Source of the DNA: JBNKDD01 sp050288085
GTDB taxonomy: Bacteria > Chloroflexota > Anaerolineae > Aggregatilineales > UBA3940
Assembly (NCBI GenBank): GCA_050288085.1
Contig: JBNKDD010000325.1
Coordinates: forward strand, 1-6,224
Reading direction: 5' to 3'
Length of the DNA: 6,224 nucleotides
Below are positions 1 through 5,464 of this stretch, piece after piece. The notes beneath the pieces were generated by a model, which saw nothing but the letters and a program-made list of their open reading frames with translations, made no database searches and was not told the origin of the DNA. How positions within the stretch are numbered: the stretch's first letter is position 1; each line of letters begins with the position of its first letter. The translations under genes were made by a program, and so were the position numbers.

Positions 1-74
1 CCCGCGCCGCTCTCGTCCCAACACTTATCAATTGCTATTGAAATTTGGTGAGTTGGGCTTAACTTAATGCCTAT

Positions 75-96
75 GGGGCGACTAGCCAGTCGCCCC
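75..96. repeat. 9-bp perfect hairpin repeat overlapping the HAD stop codon
   Basis: GGGGCGACT (75-83) and AGTCGCCCC (88-96) form a perfect 9-bp stem around a 4-base loop. On the minus strand it reads TAGGGGCGACT..., and its leading TAG is the stop codon of the HAD phosphatase gene. Hairpins of this GTAGGGGCGA type are, as I recall, scattered in high copy through Chloroflexota and some cyanobacterial genomes, so this is probably a dispersed REP-like element; it may also act as a transcription end, although no T-run follows it. Bases 1-74 hold nothing I can recognise apart from a weak 6-base inverted repeat (CCCAAC at 17-22, GTTGGG at 52-57). Confidence 0.6.
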
Positions 97-764
97 TACA
101 ACAATTCTCCTAACGCTGACGTGTGATCCAGGATCAGGTGTGCCCCGACCCGCTCCAACTCCGGGCGCTCCCCAAATCCACACAGCACGGCAATTGTCCA
201 CGAACCCGCCCGCAGTCCGGCCCGCACATCGACGGTCGTATCACCAACCATCAGGCAGCGGCTCGGATCGACTCCCAGCAGATGCGCCGCATATTGAATC
301 GGTTGCGGGCGCGGCTTGATGTGCCAGGTCGAATCGCGCCCGGCGATCACATCAAAGTGCTGACGGACACCCATCTTTTGCAAATGGGCATCGGACTCTG
401 ATACCAGCCGGGTACTGACCACCCCCAATTTGTAACGCTCCGCAAGCTGTTCGATTAACTCCGGGACGCCATCGACCGGTGGAATTTCCTCCTCACCGTG
501 ATGATCACGCCTGGGCCCACTCATCAGGTTATAAGCCAACCGATCCAACCCGAACAGGTCCAGCACGGTGAACACGGCATTGGCGGGTGTTTCCAGCCCC
601 ATCACGATCCGGCGGGCGTCTTGCGCGGCCTTATCTGATTGGCGGTACAACCGGCTGATCCGCGCCTCCCACTTGAGCACTTCCTGATCGTCCGTTTCGA
701 TCAGCGTGCCGTCCATGTCAAACAGGATCGCGTCGATGGCCTGGGGGTCAAAGGGTAGGGTCAT
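96..764 (-). CDS. HAD-superfamily phosphatase, phosphoglycolate phosphatase-like
   Basis: The product is about 222 residues, the usual size of the Gph/beta-phosphoglucomutase-like branch of HAD hydrolases, which are cytoplasmic Mg-dependent phosphatases using an aspartyl-phosphate intermediate. All four HAD motifs are visible (numbering from the chosen ATG): motif I LFDMDGTL with nucleophile Asp16 and acid/base Asp18, motif II VVSTR with Ser117, motif III Lys150 in HIKPRPQ, and motif IV GDTTVD with Asp175 and Asp179. The stretch between motifs I and II (about 65-75 residues around 25-95) is a helical cap. The start is set at ATG 764 because GAAAGG (776-771) lies 6 bases upstream; an in-frame ATG at 791 would add nine residues but begins 3 bases from a repeat element. 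The last codons run into a hairpin repeat, which provides the TAG stop. The substrate cannot be told from sequence; phosphoglycolate, pyrophosphate or a sugar phosphate are all possible. Confidence 0.9.
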   Translation of the reverse strand: MTLPFDPQAIDAILFDMDGTLIETDDQEVLKWEARISRLYRQSDKAAQDARRIVMGLETPANAVFTVLDLFGLDRLAYNLMSGPRRDHHGEEEIPPVDGVPELIEQLAERYKLGVVSTRLVSESDAHLQKMGVRQHFDVIAGRDSTWHIKPRPQPIQYAAHLLGVDPSRCLMVGDTTVDVRAGLRAGSWTIAVLCGFGERPELERVGAHLILDHTSALGELL

Positions 765-770
765 GCTGGG

Positions 771-776
771 CCTTTC
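771..776 (-). promoter_or_regulatory. Ribosome binding site deciding the HAD start
   Basis: On the minus strand GAAAGG lies 6 bases before ATG 764-762. It favours this start over the in-frame ATG at 791-789, which has only repeat-derived G-rich sequence before it. Confidence 0.65.
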
Positions 777-793
777 TTGTTTATTATGCATTT

Positions 794-899
794 ACCCCCC
801 ATCGCGCGACCTTCGGTCGTCGCTCACACGCAAGCGTGTTCGCCGCGATTCGCCCCCCTTGCAAGGGGGGCAGACACCGCTTCTGCGGTGGCGGGGGGT
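794..899. repeat. 106-base hairpin-rich element with 7-base terminal inverted repeats
   Basis: ACCCCCC (794-800) and GGGGGGT (893-899) are inverted copies that bound a segment filled with smaller inverted repeats: ATCGCG (801-806) with CGCGAT (844-849); CGACC-TTC-GGTCG (807-819); ACACGC-AA-GCGTGT (826-839); the 18-base palindrome of C6TTGCAAG6 (853-870); and CACCGC-TTCT-GCGGTG (875-890). It fills the gap between the HAD gene and the peptidase-like gene almost exactly. The structure fits a non-coding miniature inverted-repeat element or a REP-like dispersed element. No transposase and no clear target duplication are visible. It could also serve as a transcription end for the upstream peptidase-like gene, although there is no T-tract. 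Confidence 0.6.
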
Positions 900-903
900 G
901 GGA

Positions 904-2328
904 TTAGCGATAATTATCCAATATGAGATCAACCGTATCCCGGTCCGGGGCGATGATCGTCAGCGTTTCGTCAGATGCCAGCGTGGTCACACAGGTGAGA
1001 TTCTGATCCTCGTGACAGACAACATCCGACCCAGACTGCCACCATGCATCGAGCAGATCGACATATTCTTGCGCCTCGCCGGAGTCGTCCCAGACGGTCA
1101 GCATCACGATCACGGTATCGCCGGAGTCGTCGTTATGGTAGGCGGCGTACAGATCGCCGTCCCAACCCTCGGCGGCCTGACCGGCGTCGGTACCGTCCAT
1201 ATGCTGTTGCAAGAACAAGAACAGGTTAAATTCCCCAAAGGTTCCAGCGGGCCACACCTGCCGGTAATCATCTCCCAATATAACCAGGTCATCCTCAAGC
1301 TCGACGCTCTGTGGTTCGTCACCATCGAAATAGCGCTCCGGATGGAGGATTTGTTCGGTGCTGAGGGGCGGATCGTCGTAGGCCGCATCGACCATTTCCC
1401 AGCCGCCCTCATCGTATAAAGCCTGAACGAAGATCACCCCACCTTCATAGGGGAACATCAGACTCTGCTGGATATACTCTGGCGCAGCGTTGAGGATTGG
1501 CGTCTCCAGGTCGGCCAGGGCCGTCATCATTTCTGTTAGCTGTTCCGATGACATTTCCCCTATATAGAATAACTGGAGCAGGGTGGCATCCCCTTCGATC
1601 AGCGCCAGTCGGGCTGTCCCCGCGTCGCCGTTAATTTCCCACCAGGCATCGTCGTCGTAATACATGAAGCCGTCAAGATCAAAGTTCTGATCCTGCAAGG
1701 CATGGGTGTATTCGTGGGCATAAGTAAGTGCATCATAGCTGTTGAACACGTCGGTATCGGAACTGATCACGTAGAAGGCTTCTTCTTCTGTGTCATAATA
1801 TCCGGCGACCTGCTCACTGTACAGATCGATATAAAGCGTGTACAGGTCAAAATCGGGAGGCAGGAAGCCAAATGCCGATAGGACAATTGCCTCGTCTTTG
1901 GCATCTTCCTCCGTATAATCCGCGAAGAACTCATCGATCACCTGTTGGCGCAGTTCTTCCGGCGTGATCAACGAGCGGGGTACATCCTCTTGGGCTGCCA
2001 GCCCCCGCATGTCGGCCACCGTCTCCTCGACTTCTTCCATCTCAGAATCAAATAGATCATCCACTGGATCGTCTTGCGGCTCATCTGTGGGGCTTTCTTG
2101 AGTTTCGGTCGGTTCTGCTTCCGTCGTAGGGGTGGGGAATGTAACGGTCGGGGCAGCAATCACCGTCGCGTCAACCCTCACCGGTGGGGAGGATAAAGGG
2201 TAAACGGCCCTGGTTGATACCCCAAAGAACATAACTGCAATAAAAAGAGCAGCGGCGCAAATCACCATCATAACTATCATAATGCCGCCGACAACCAACC
2301 CAATTATCCACCAATCCTTACGATCCAT
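904..2328 (-). CDS. Membrane-anchored HExxH zinc-metallopeptidase-like protein
   Basis: From ATG 2328 the protein has 474 residues. Residues 6-36 (WWIIGLVVGGIMIVMMVICA...) form one long hydrophobic segment without a cleavage motif, so it is probably a signal anchor with the rest outside the membrane. Residues 45-105 are a low-complexity linker rich in Pro, Thr, Asp and Glu. The folded part holds YAHEYTHALQDQ, with His205, Glu206 and His209 as the HExxH zinc site, and ALIEGDATL, where Glu245 or Asp247 is a candidate third ligand as in gluzincins. PYEGGVIFVQALYDEGGW (293-310) followed by STEQILHPE (323-331) is a conserved block I recall from uncharacterised Chloroflexota and actinobacterial proteins of this kind. 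Cys438 and Cys446 could form a disulfide. No substrate can be named. An in-frame TTG at 2364 would extend the protein by 12 residues, but AAGGAG sits inside that extension, 10 bases before ATG 2328. Confidence 0.85.
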   Translation of the reverse strand: MDRKDWWIIGLVVGGIMIVMMVICAAALFIAVMFFGVSTRAVYPLSSPPVRVDATVIAAPTVTFPTPTTEAEPTETQESPTDEPQDDPVDDLFDSEMEEVEETVADMRGLAAQEDVPRSLITPEELRQQVIDEFFADYTEEDAKDEAIVLSAFGFLPPDFDLYTLYIDLYSEQVAGYYDTEEEAFYVISSDTDVFNSYDALTYAHEYTHALQDQNFDLDGFMYYDDDAWWEINGDAGTARLALIEGDATLLQLFYIGEMSSEQLTEMMTALADLETPILNAAPEYIQQSLMFPYEGGVIFVQALYDEGGWEMVDAAYDDPPLSTEQILHPERYFDGDEPQSVELEDDLVILGDDYRQVWPAGTFGEFNLFLFLQQHMDGTDAGQAAEGWDGDLYAAYHNDDSGDTVIVMLTVWDDSGEAQEYVDLLDAWWQSGSDVVCHEDQNLTCVTTLASDETLTIIAPDRDTVDLILDNYR

Positions 2329-2338
2329 GCTCTGCCAG

Positions 2339-2344
2339 CTCCTT
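2339..2344 (-). promoter_or_regulatory. Ribosome binding site deciding the peptidase-like start
   Basis: On the minus strand AAGGAG lies 10 bases before ATG 2328-2326. It makes the upstream in-frame TTG at 2364, which has no such site, an unlikely start. Confidence 0.75.
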
Positions 2345-2434
2345 ATTGATTTCACTACAGACAACTCGCCGGATTGTAGCCAGGGGGGGAGGGGCTGTCA
2401 AAGGACAATGCGCCTACGGTTAGCCTATTGTCAT

Positions 2435-2546
2435 TGCTCGGTCAGTGAAACGCGAGATAAGCGCGGAGTGCAGGGGCGGGGTTTACAGCCTGCCTTTTTA
2501 CCCCACCCCTCAGAACGCTCAGTAAAGCAAAATCTTTAACCGAGCA
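2435..2546. repeat. Inverted-repeat-bounded intergenic segment with an internal 11-bp stem
   Basis: TGCTCGGT (2435-2442) and ACCGAGCA (2539-2546) are perfect inverted copies around about 96 bases. Inside, AGGGGCGGGGT (2472-2482) and ACCCCACCCCT (2500-2510) form an 11-base stem; its one mismatch becomes a G-U pair if read as minus-strand RNA. A further inverted pair, GACAAT (2404-2409) and ATTGTC (2427-2432), lies just outside. The segment sits between the end of the LOG gene and the start of the peptidase-like gene, both on the minus strand, so it could be the LOG transcription end, a leader structure, or a dispersed element. No protein is encoded in 2365-2577 on convincing evidence. Confidence 0.45.
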
Positions 2547-2577
2547 TGATCAAAGTCAATCCGAAAGCTAAATCCCG

Positions 2578-3165
2578 CTATTGACGGTCAAACCACTTTT
2601 GTTCGATATCGTCGGGCTGGTAGCTTTCGAGATAGGCCAGTGCCTCATCAACGTCAGCGGCGACGTGATACAACCGCCGGGTGGAGTTCTTAGCGAACTG
2701 TTCCCGGTACAGTCGTTCGAACATCGCCAGCAGATCGTCAAAAAATCCGTTCACGTTGACGAAGACCACCGGCTTGGTGTGATAACCTAACTGCTTGAGG
2801 GTGAGTATTTCGAGCACCTCTTCCAGTGTCCCGAAACCGCCCGGCAGCGTCACGAAACCATCGGCGCGCATTTCCATCGTGGCCTTACGGTCGCGCATAG
2901 TCTGCGTGACGATCAGTTCGTCTGCATCCCGATTGGCTAGTTTGAAACCATGCAGCTTTTCGGGGATGACACCGATCACCCGGCCCTTGTGATTCTGTAC
3001 GGCGCGGGCCACCGTCCACATCGTGCCGACGTTGCCGCCGCCGTAAATTAAAGTCCACCCACGTTGGGCCAGTTGTGTGCCTAATGCTTCTGCCGCCTGG
3101 ACGTACACCGGGTCAATGGCATCGCTCGAGGAGCAGTAAACACAAATAACCTTGTTATCCATCAT
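2578..3165 (-). CDS. LOG-family nucleoside 5'-monophosphate phosphoribohydrolase
   Basis: The 195-residue product matches the length of the TIGR00730/LOG family, cytoplasmic enzymes that cleave the N-glycosidic bond of (cytokinin) nucleoside 5'-monophosphates to the free base and ribose 5-phosphate. The family signatures are present in order: N-terminal Rossmann strand VICVYCSSSD (6-15), the phosphate-binding turn LIYGGGNVGTM (39-49), the Arg/Lys motif MRDRKATM (90-97), and the hallmark PGGFGTLEE (108-116), whose Glu is catalytic. GTM replaces the more usual GLM in the second motif. Two ATGs start the gene in tandem (3165 and 3162); GAGAGG (3174-3169) is 3 bases from the first and 6 from the second, so the second may be the one used. 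Often annotated as lysine decarboxylase by an old error; no decarboxylase features are present. In bacteria the true role may be nucleotide salvage or detoxification. Confidence 0.92.
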   Translation of the reverse strand: MMDNKVICVYCSSSDAIDPVYVQAAEALGTQLAQRGWTLIYGGGNVGTMWTVARAVQNHKGRVIGVIPEKLHGFKLANRDADELIVTQTMRDRKATMEMRADGFVTLPGGFGTLEEVLEILTLKQLGYHTKPVVFVNVNGFFDDLLAMFERLYREQFAKNSTRRLYHVAADVDEALAYLESYQPDDIEQKWFDRQ

Positions 3166-3304
3166 AAACCTCTCATATTTGTGTTACTGATATGTTGTTT
3201 GGCAGGCCGGGGAATAATACCCTGAAGTGGGGATTTTGTCCAAAAGGTTAAAGAACATATCAAATAGAATCCGCACCATAGGTATTAAGTTAAGATGCAG
3301 GGAA

Positions 3305-3450
3305 TGGGAAAACCCAGCCACCTGATGATAAATCATCAGGCTCAAGCTGATATGTCTGTTGAAACAGACCCGAAATCACCAATTGGTTTCCAGGTTTTCT
3401 GGTCGAATTTATTCGACGTATCATTTGTAGCCTGAGAATCAATTCTCAGG
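3305..3450. repeat. Array of five consecutive hairpins or palindromes with minimal loops
   Basis: Five inverted repeats of different sequence follow one another: CCTGATGAT-AA-ATCATCAGG (3321-3340), GTCTGTT-GA-AACAGAC (3354-3369), palindrome ACCAATTGGT (3378-3387), GTCGAAT-TT-ATTCGAC (3402-3417) and CCTGAGAAT-CA-ATTCTCAGG (3431-3450). Four have a 2-base loop. A smaller TGGG-AAAA-CCCA (3305-3316) precedes them, and GAAAACC (3308-3314) is inverted as GGTTTTC (3393-3399), which could close a branched structure. The array begins 5 bases past the stop codon of the AraC-type gene as that gene is transcribed. It may be a dispersed structured element, a transcription end, or a leader for the LOG gene. 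Bases 3166-3304 show nothing I can name. Confidence 0.6.
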
Positions 3451-3455
3451 CGGTA

Positions 3456-4472
3456 CTATCCCTGCTGCCGATACTCCCCCGGCGTCAAACCCGTCCAGCG
3501 TTTGAAGGCATGATTAAAGGCGCTTTGCTCGGAGAACCCCAGCAGGAAAGCGATCTCGCAAATGGAAACTTCCGGCTGTTGGAGATAGGTCTGGGCGATA
3601 TCCAGTTGAACCTGGTTGAACACCTCGCGATAAGCCGTGCCTTCCTCGCTGAGTTTTCTTTGCAGGTGGCGTGGGCTGATGGCAAGCTGATCGGCGATAC
3701 TCACCAGGTCCGGTCTTTCACCCCGATGCAGTGCTGTGTTGATCGCTTCAGCCACCGCCCAACTGAACGTATCTACCTGGCCCATTTGCTCCAGTTGCCG
3801 TTGGGCGAACGCTTCAAGTTGATGCAGTAGATCGGGGTTGGCTAGCAGCACCGGCCTGGACAGAATCTCCCTTTTTAGGCAGATTTGATTATGCGGCTGC
3901 CCAAACAATGGCGTGATCCCTAACACGCGCCGGTACTCGGTGACATCTTGCGGCGTATCATGCATGAGCTGGATAGCCGTGATCTGATCAGCCGCCCCGA
4001 CCAGCCGTGAAAAGCCTGCCACAAACATACTGCATATCGAATCGGCCTGATGGTGTTGGCGGTCGGTGCTCATTTGCCCGGCAAAAACCGTCCTGATCAA
4101 CGCCTCCTCGTCCTGTTCCAACAACTTGATCCCGGCCATGTCGGTCATCAGGCCGTGATAGCGGATCAGTTTTCGCAGCGCCTCGCCGATGTTGGGGGCA
4201 TTCATCATGATCGTAAACAGGAAATGGCCGCCCGATAATTGATACATGGCCTGCCCGTAATGCAGCCCAAAATAATCGTCCTGCGTCCGCCGGATCATTT
4301 CTTCCCAGAGTTTTTCATACTGGTATGGGGGCACGGCTTCATAAACCGCCGGGTCAAAATCGACCGCCCGGCAAATCTCCTCTGCATCTAACCCGATGTT
4401 TGACGCATAGTGAAGCAGGACCTTGACCAGATCAATTGATACATATCCTCGCTTCTCTGGCAGAGATGGCAT
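3456..4472 (-). CDS. AraC-family transcriptional regulator with arabinose-binding-like N-terminal domain
   Basis: The 338-residue protein has the two-domain layout of the OruR/ArgR-type AraC subgroup. Residues about 20-205 match the N-terminal Arabinose_bd (PF12625) style of sensor, with the typical LSGGHFLFTIMMNAPNIGEAL (79-99) region cut here into its core SGGHFLFTIMMNAPNIGE. Residues about 235-336 are the DNA-binding domain with two helix-turn-helix motifs: SIADQLAISPRHLQRKLSEE (258-277) and the highly conserved second motif around EIAFLLGFSEQSAFNHAFKR (306-325), ending WTGLTPGEYR. AAGGA (4485-4481) stands 8 bases before the ATG. It is transcribed divergently from the membrane-protein and MerB-like pair, so it may regulate that pair as well as itself; this is inference from position. 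The ligand cannot be told; members of this subgroup sense amino acids, fatty acids or other small molecules. Confidence 0.92.
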   Translation of the reverse strand: MPSLPEKRGYVSIDLVKVLLHYASNIGLDAEEICRAVDFDPAVYEAVPPYQYEKLWEEMIRRTQDDYFGLHYGQAMYQLSGGHFLFTIMMNAPNIGEALRKLIRYHGLMTDMAGIKLLEQDEEALIRTVFAGQMSTDRQHHQADSICSMFVAGFSRLVGAADQITAIQLMHDTPQDVTEYRRVLGITPLFGQPHNQICLKREILSRPVLLANPDLLHQLEAFAQRQLEQMGQVDTFSWAVAEAINTALHRGERPDLVSIADQLAISPRHLQRKLSEEGTAYREVFNQVQLDIAQTYLQQPEVSICEIAFLLGFSEQSAFNHAFKRWTGLTPGEYRQQG

Positions 4473-4617
4473 CGTTCGAATCCTTGAGTAAATTTGGCGT
4501 AAGCAGTCAACAGGATGTCACTTTGACACAAGACGCTCTATTCCACAACCAGTAGAGTAAAGAAGCTGAAAGTGTTTTGCAAACTGATGATAATAAAGGA
4601 GGCACAAAATATCGCCT
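4473..4617. promoter_or_regulatory. Divergent promoter region between the AraC-type gene and the membrane-protein gene
   Basis: These 145 bases must carry promoters in both directions. A perfect 13-base palindrome, TGTCA-CTT-TGACA, lies near the middle at 4516-4528 and is a candidate operator. TTGACA (4523-4528) resembles a plus-strand -35 box, but no good -10 box stands 16-18 bases after it, so I do not place a promoter precisely. Confidence 0.4.
4595..4602 (+). promoter_or_regulatory. Strong Shine-Dalgarno at unusual distance
   Basis: AAAGGAGG is a near-perfect ribosome binding site, but 15 bases separate it from the first ATG at 4618. An in-frame ATA codon at 4609 stands at the ideal distance of 6 bases. 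Either spacing is long or a rare ATA start is used. Confidence 0.6.
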
Positions 4618-5406
4618 ATGCGCAGCTCTCTGAGCAGAATGTTAGCCCTGCTGTCTGTTCGTATTGTTCTTGTTGTCTTATTTCAACTGCTTTTGACGCT
4701 TTTTATGCCCTGGGATGAAGCCATACCCTGGTGGCCTTTCTCGATCATCGCTGCTAATGCAGTGTGTTTGATGATTTTGGTAGCTTTATTGAAGAAAGAA
4801 GGGAAGCCTTTTTCGTCAATACAACTGACACCATTTGAAACCTATCTCCCGCTTGGATGGGTATCAGATTTTTTGAATAGCAGATCTGCTGAGCACCGGG
4901 TAAGAAACCTTCTGGTGGATATTTTGATCTTTGTTGGTCTGCTGCTGTTTCTGGGTATCCCGGCAATAAGTCTGAATGGGTATATCAGTGACACCATACC
5001 TATCTTGAGAGACACTCCTACAACAGGGGTTTTGCCAACCTGGGCGCTTTACTTGATGGCAGTCTTGCTGCCCCTTCCTCAGGCACTTATTGAGTTCCCA
5101 TGGTTCTTTGGCTACATCTATCCAAGATTGGAAACCTGTTTCGAGGTGGGTAGAGGAAACCTACGAATAACAGCCAGTATAAAAGCCTTATCCATTGTTC
5201 TCGTTTTCTTTGTGTTGCAAGCAGCCCTGGTCCCTATGATATTGAGTCCCGGCTATATGCTATGGCGAGCGATTGCATTTGTGCCACTGTTTATGATTAT
5301 CGGGATTATCATACGTCTGGTTCCCCGGTTTATGCCCTGGATAAACGTTGTGCACATGTTCATGGCAACCAGTGTCGTGTTGGAATACTGGCGAATTAGT
5401 ATCTAA
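4618..5406 (+). CDS. Polytopic membrane protein, possibly a degenerate CPBP-like family member
   Basis: The 262-residue protein has about seven hydrophobic segments (roughly 8-30, 38-58, 97-119, 141-164, 186-209, 213-233 and 240-256) and is an inner-membrane protein. The segment ALIEFPWFFGYIYPRLE (156-172) resembles the first motif of CPBP/Abi intramembrane proteases (EExxxR then GYxxPRLE), but the second Glu and the Arg are replaced by Phe160 and Phe164; only Glu159 remains. NVVHMF with His246 may match a later CPBP His motif. If the relation holds, it is likely a non-proteolytic or altered member. Its DNA is AT-richer than its neighbours (hand counts of 37% and 48% GC in two 60-base lines, against 57% in one line of the AraC-type gene). 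Fifty-eight bases separate its TAA from the MerB-like selenoprotein gene, on the same strand, so co-transcription is plausible. The family call is tentative; the membrane call is firm. Confidence 0.75.
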   Translation: MRSSLSRMLALLSVRIVLVVLFQLLLTLFMPWDEAIPWWPFSIIAANAVCLMILVALLKKEGKPFSSIQLTPFETYLPLGWVSDFLNSRSAEHRVRNLLVDILIFVGLLLFLGIPAISLNGYISDTIPILRDTPTTGVLPTWALYLMAVLLPLPQALIEFPWFFGYIYPRLETCFEVGRGNLRITASIKALSIVLVFFVLQAALVPMILSPGYMLWRAIAFVPLFMIIGIIIRLVPRFMPWINVVHMFMATSVVLEYWRISI

Positions 5407-5451
5407 CCGTAAGCAAAACGGATAGATAATTGTGTAAGGCAAGCACTTACG

Positions 5452-5457
5452 AAAGGA
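5452..5457 (+). promoter_or_regulatory. Ribosome binding site of the MerB-like selenoprotein gene
   Basis: AAAGGA lies 7 bases before ATG 5465, which makes that ATG the start and excludes the TTG codon directly before it at 5462. CGTAAG (5408-5413) and CTTACG (5446-5451) are inverted copies across the gap and could pair just ahead of this site. Confidence 0.75.
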
Positions 5458-5464
5458 ATTTTTG

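Noticed and set aside
853..890. Rho-independent terminators in the 794-899 element
   Set aside because: The stems are strong but no run of T follows on either strand, so I leave them as parts of the repeat.
706..1419. Plus-strand open frame of 237 codons
   Set aside because: It lies antisense to the HAD start, the repeat element and the peptidase-like gene, has no ribosome binding site, and its product is a low-complexity shadow without a recognisable domain.
2530..2559. Minus-strand promoter with TTGACT (2559-2554) for the peptidase-like gene
   Set aside because: The only candidate -10 (near AAAGAT) matches the consensus poorly, and it lies more than 180 bases from the start codon.
2578..3165. 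Lysine decarboxylase
   Set aside because: The PGGxGTxxE and RDRK motifs define the LOG phosphoribohydrolase family; the decarboxylase name is a known mis-annotation.
3321..3450. CRISPR array
   Set aside because: The hairpins differ from one another in sequence, are not direct repeats with regular spacers, and no cas gene is present.
4523..4558. Sigma-70 promoter with -35 TTGACA at 4523
   Set aside because: No acceptable -10 box at 16-18 bases; TAGAGT at 4553 is 24 bases away.
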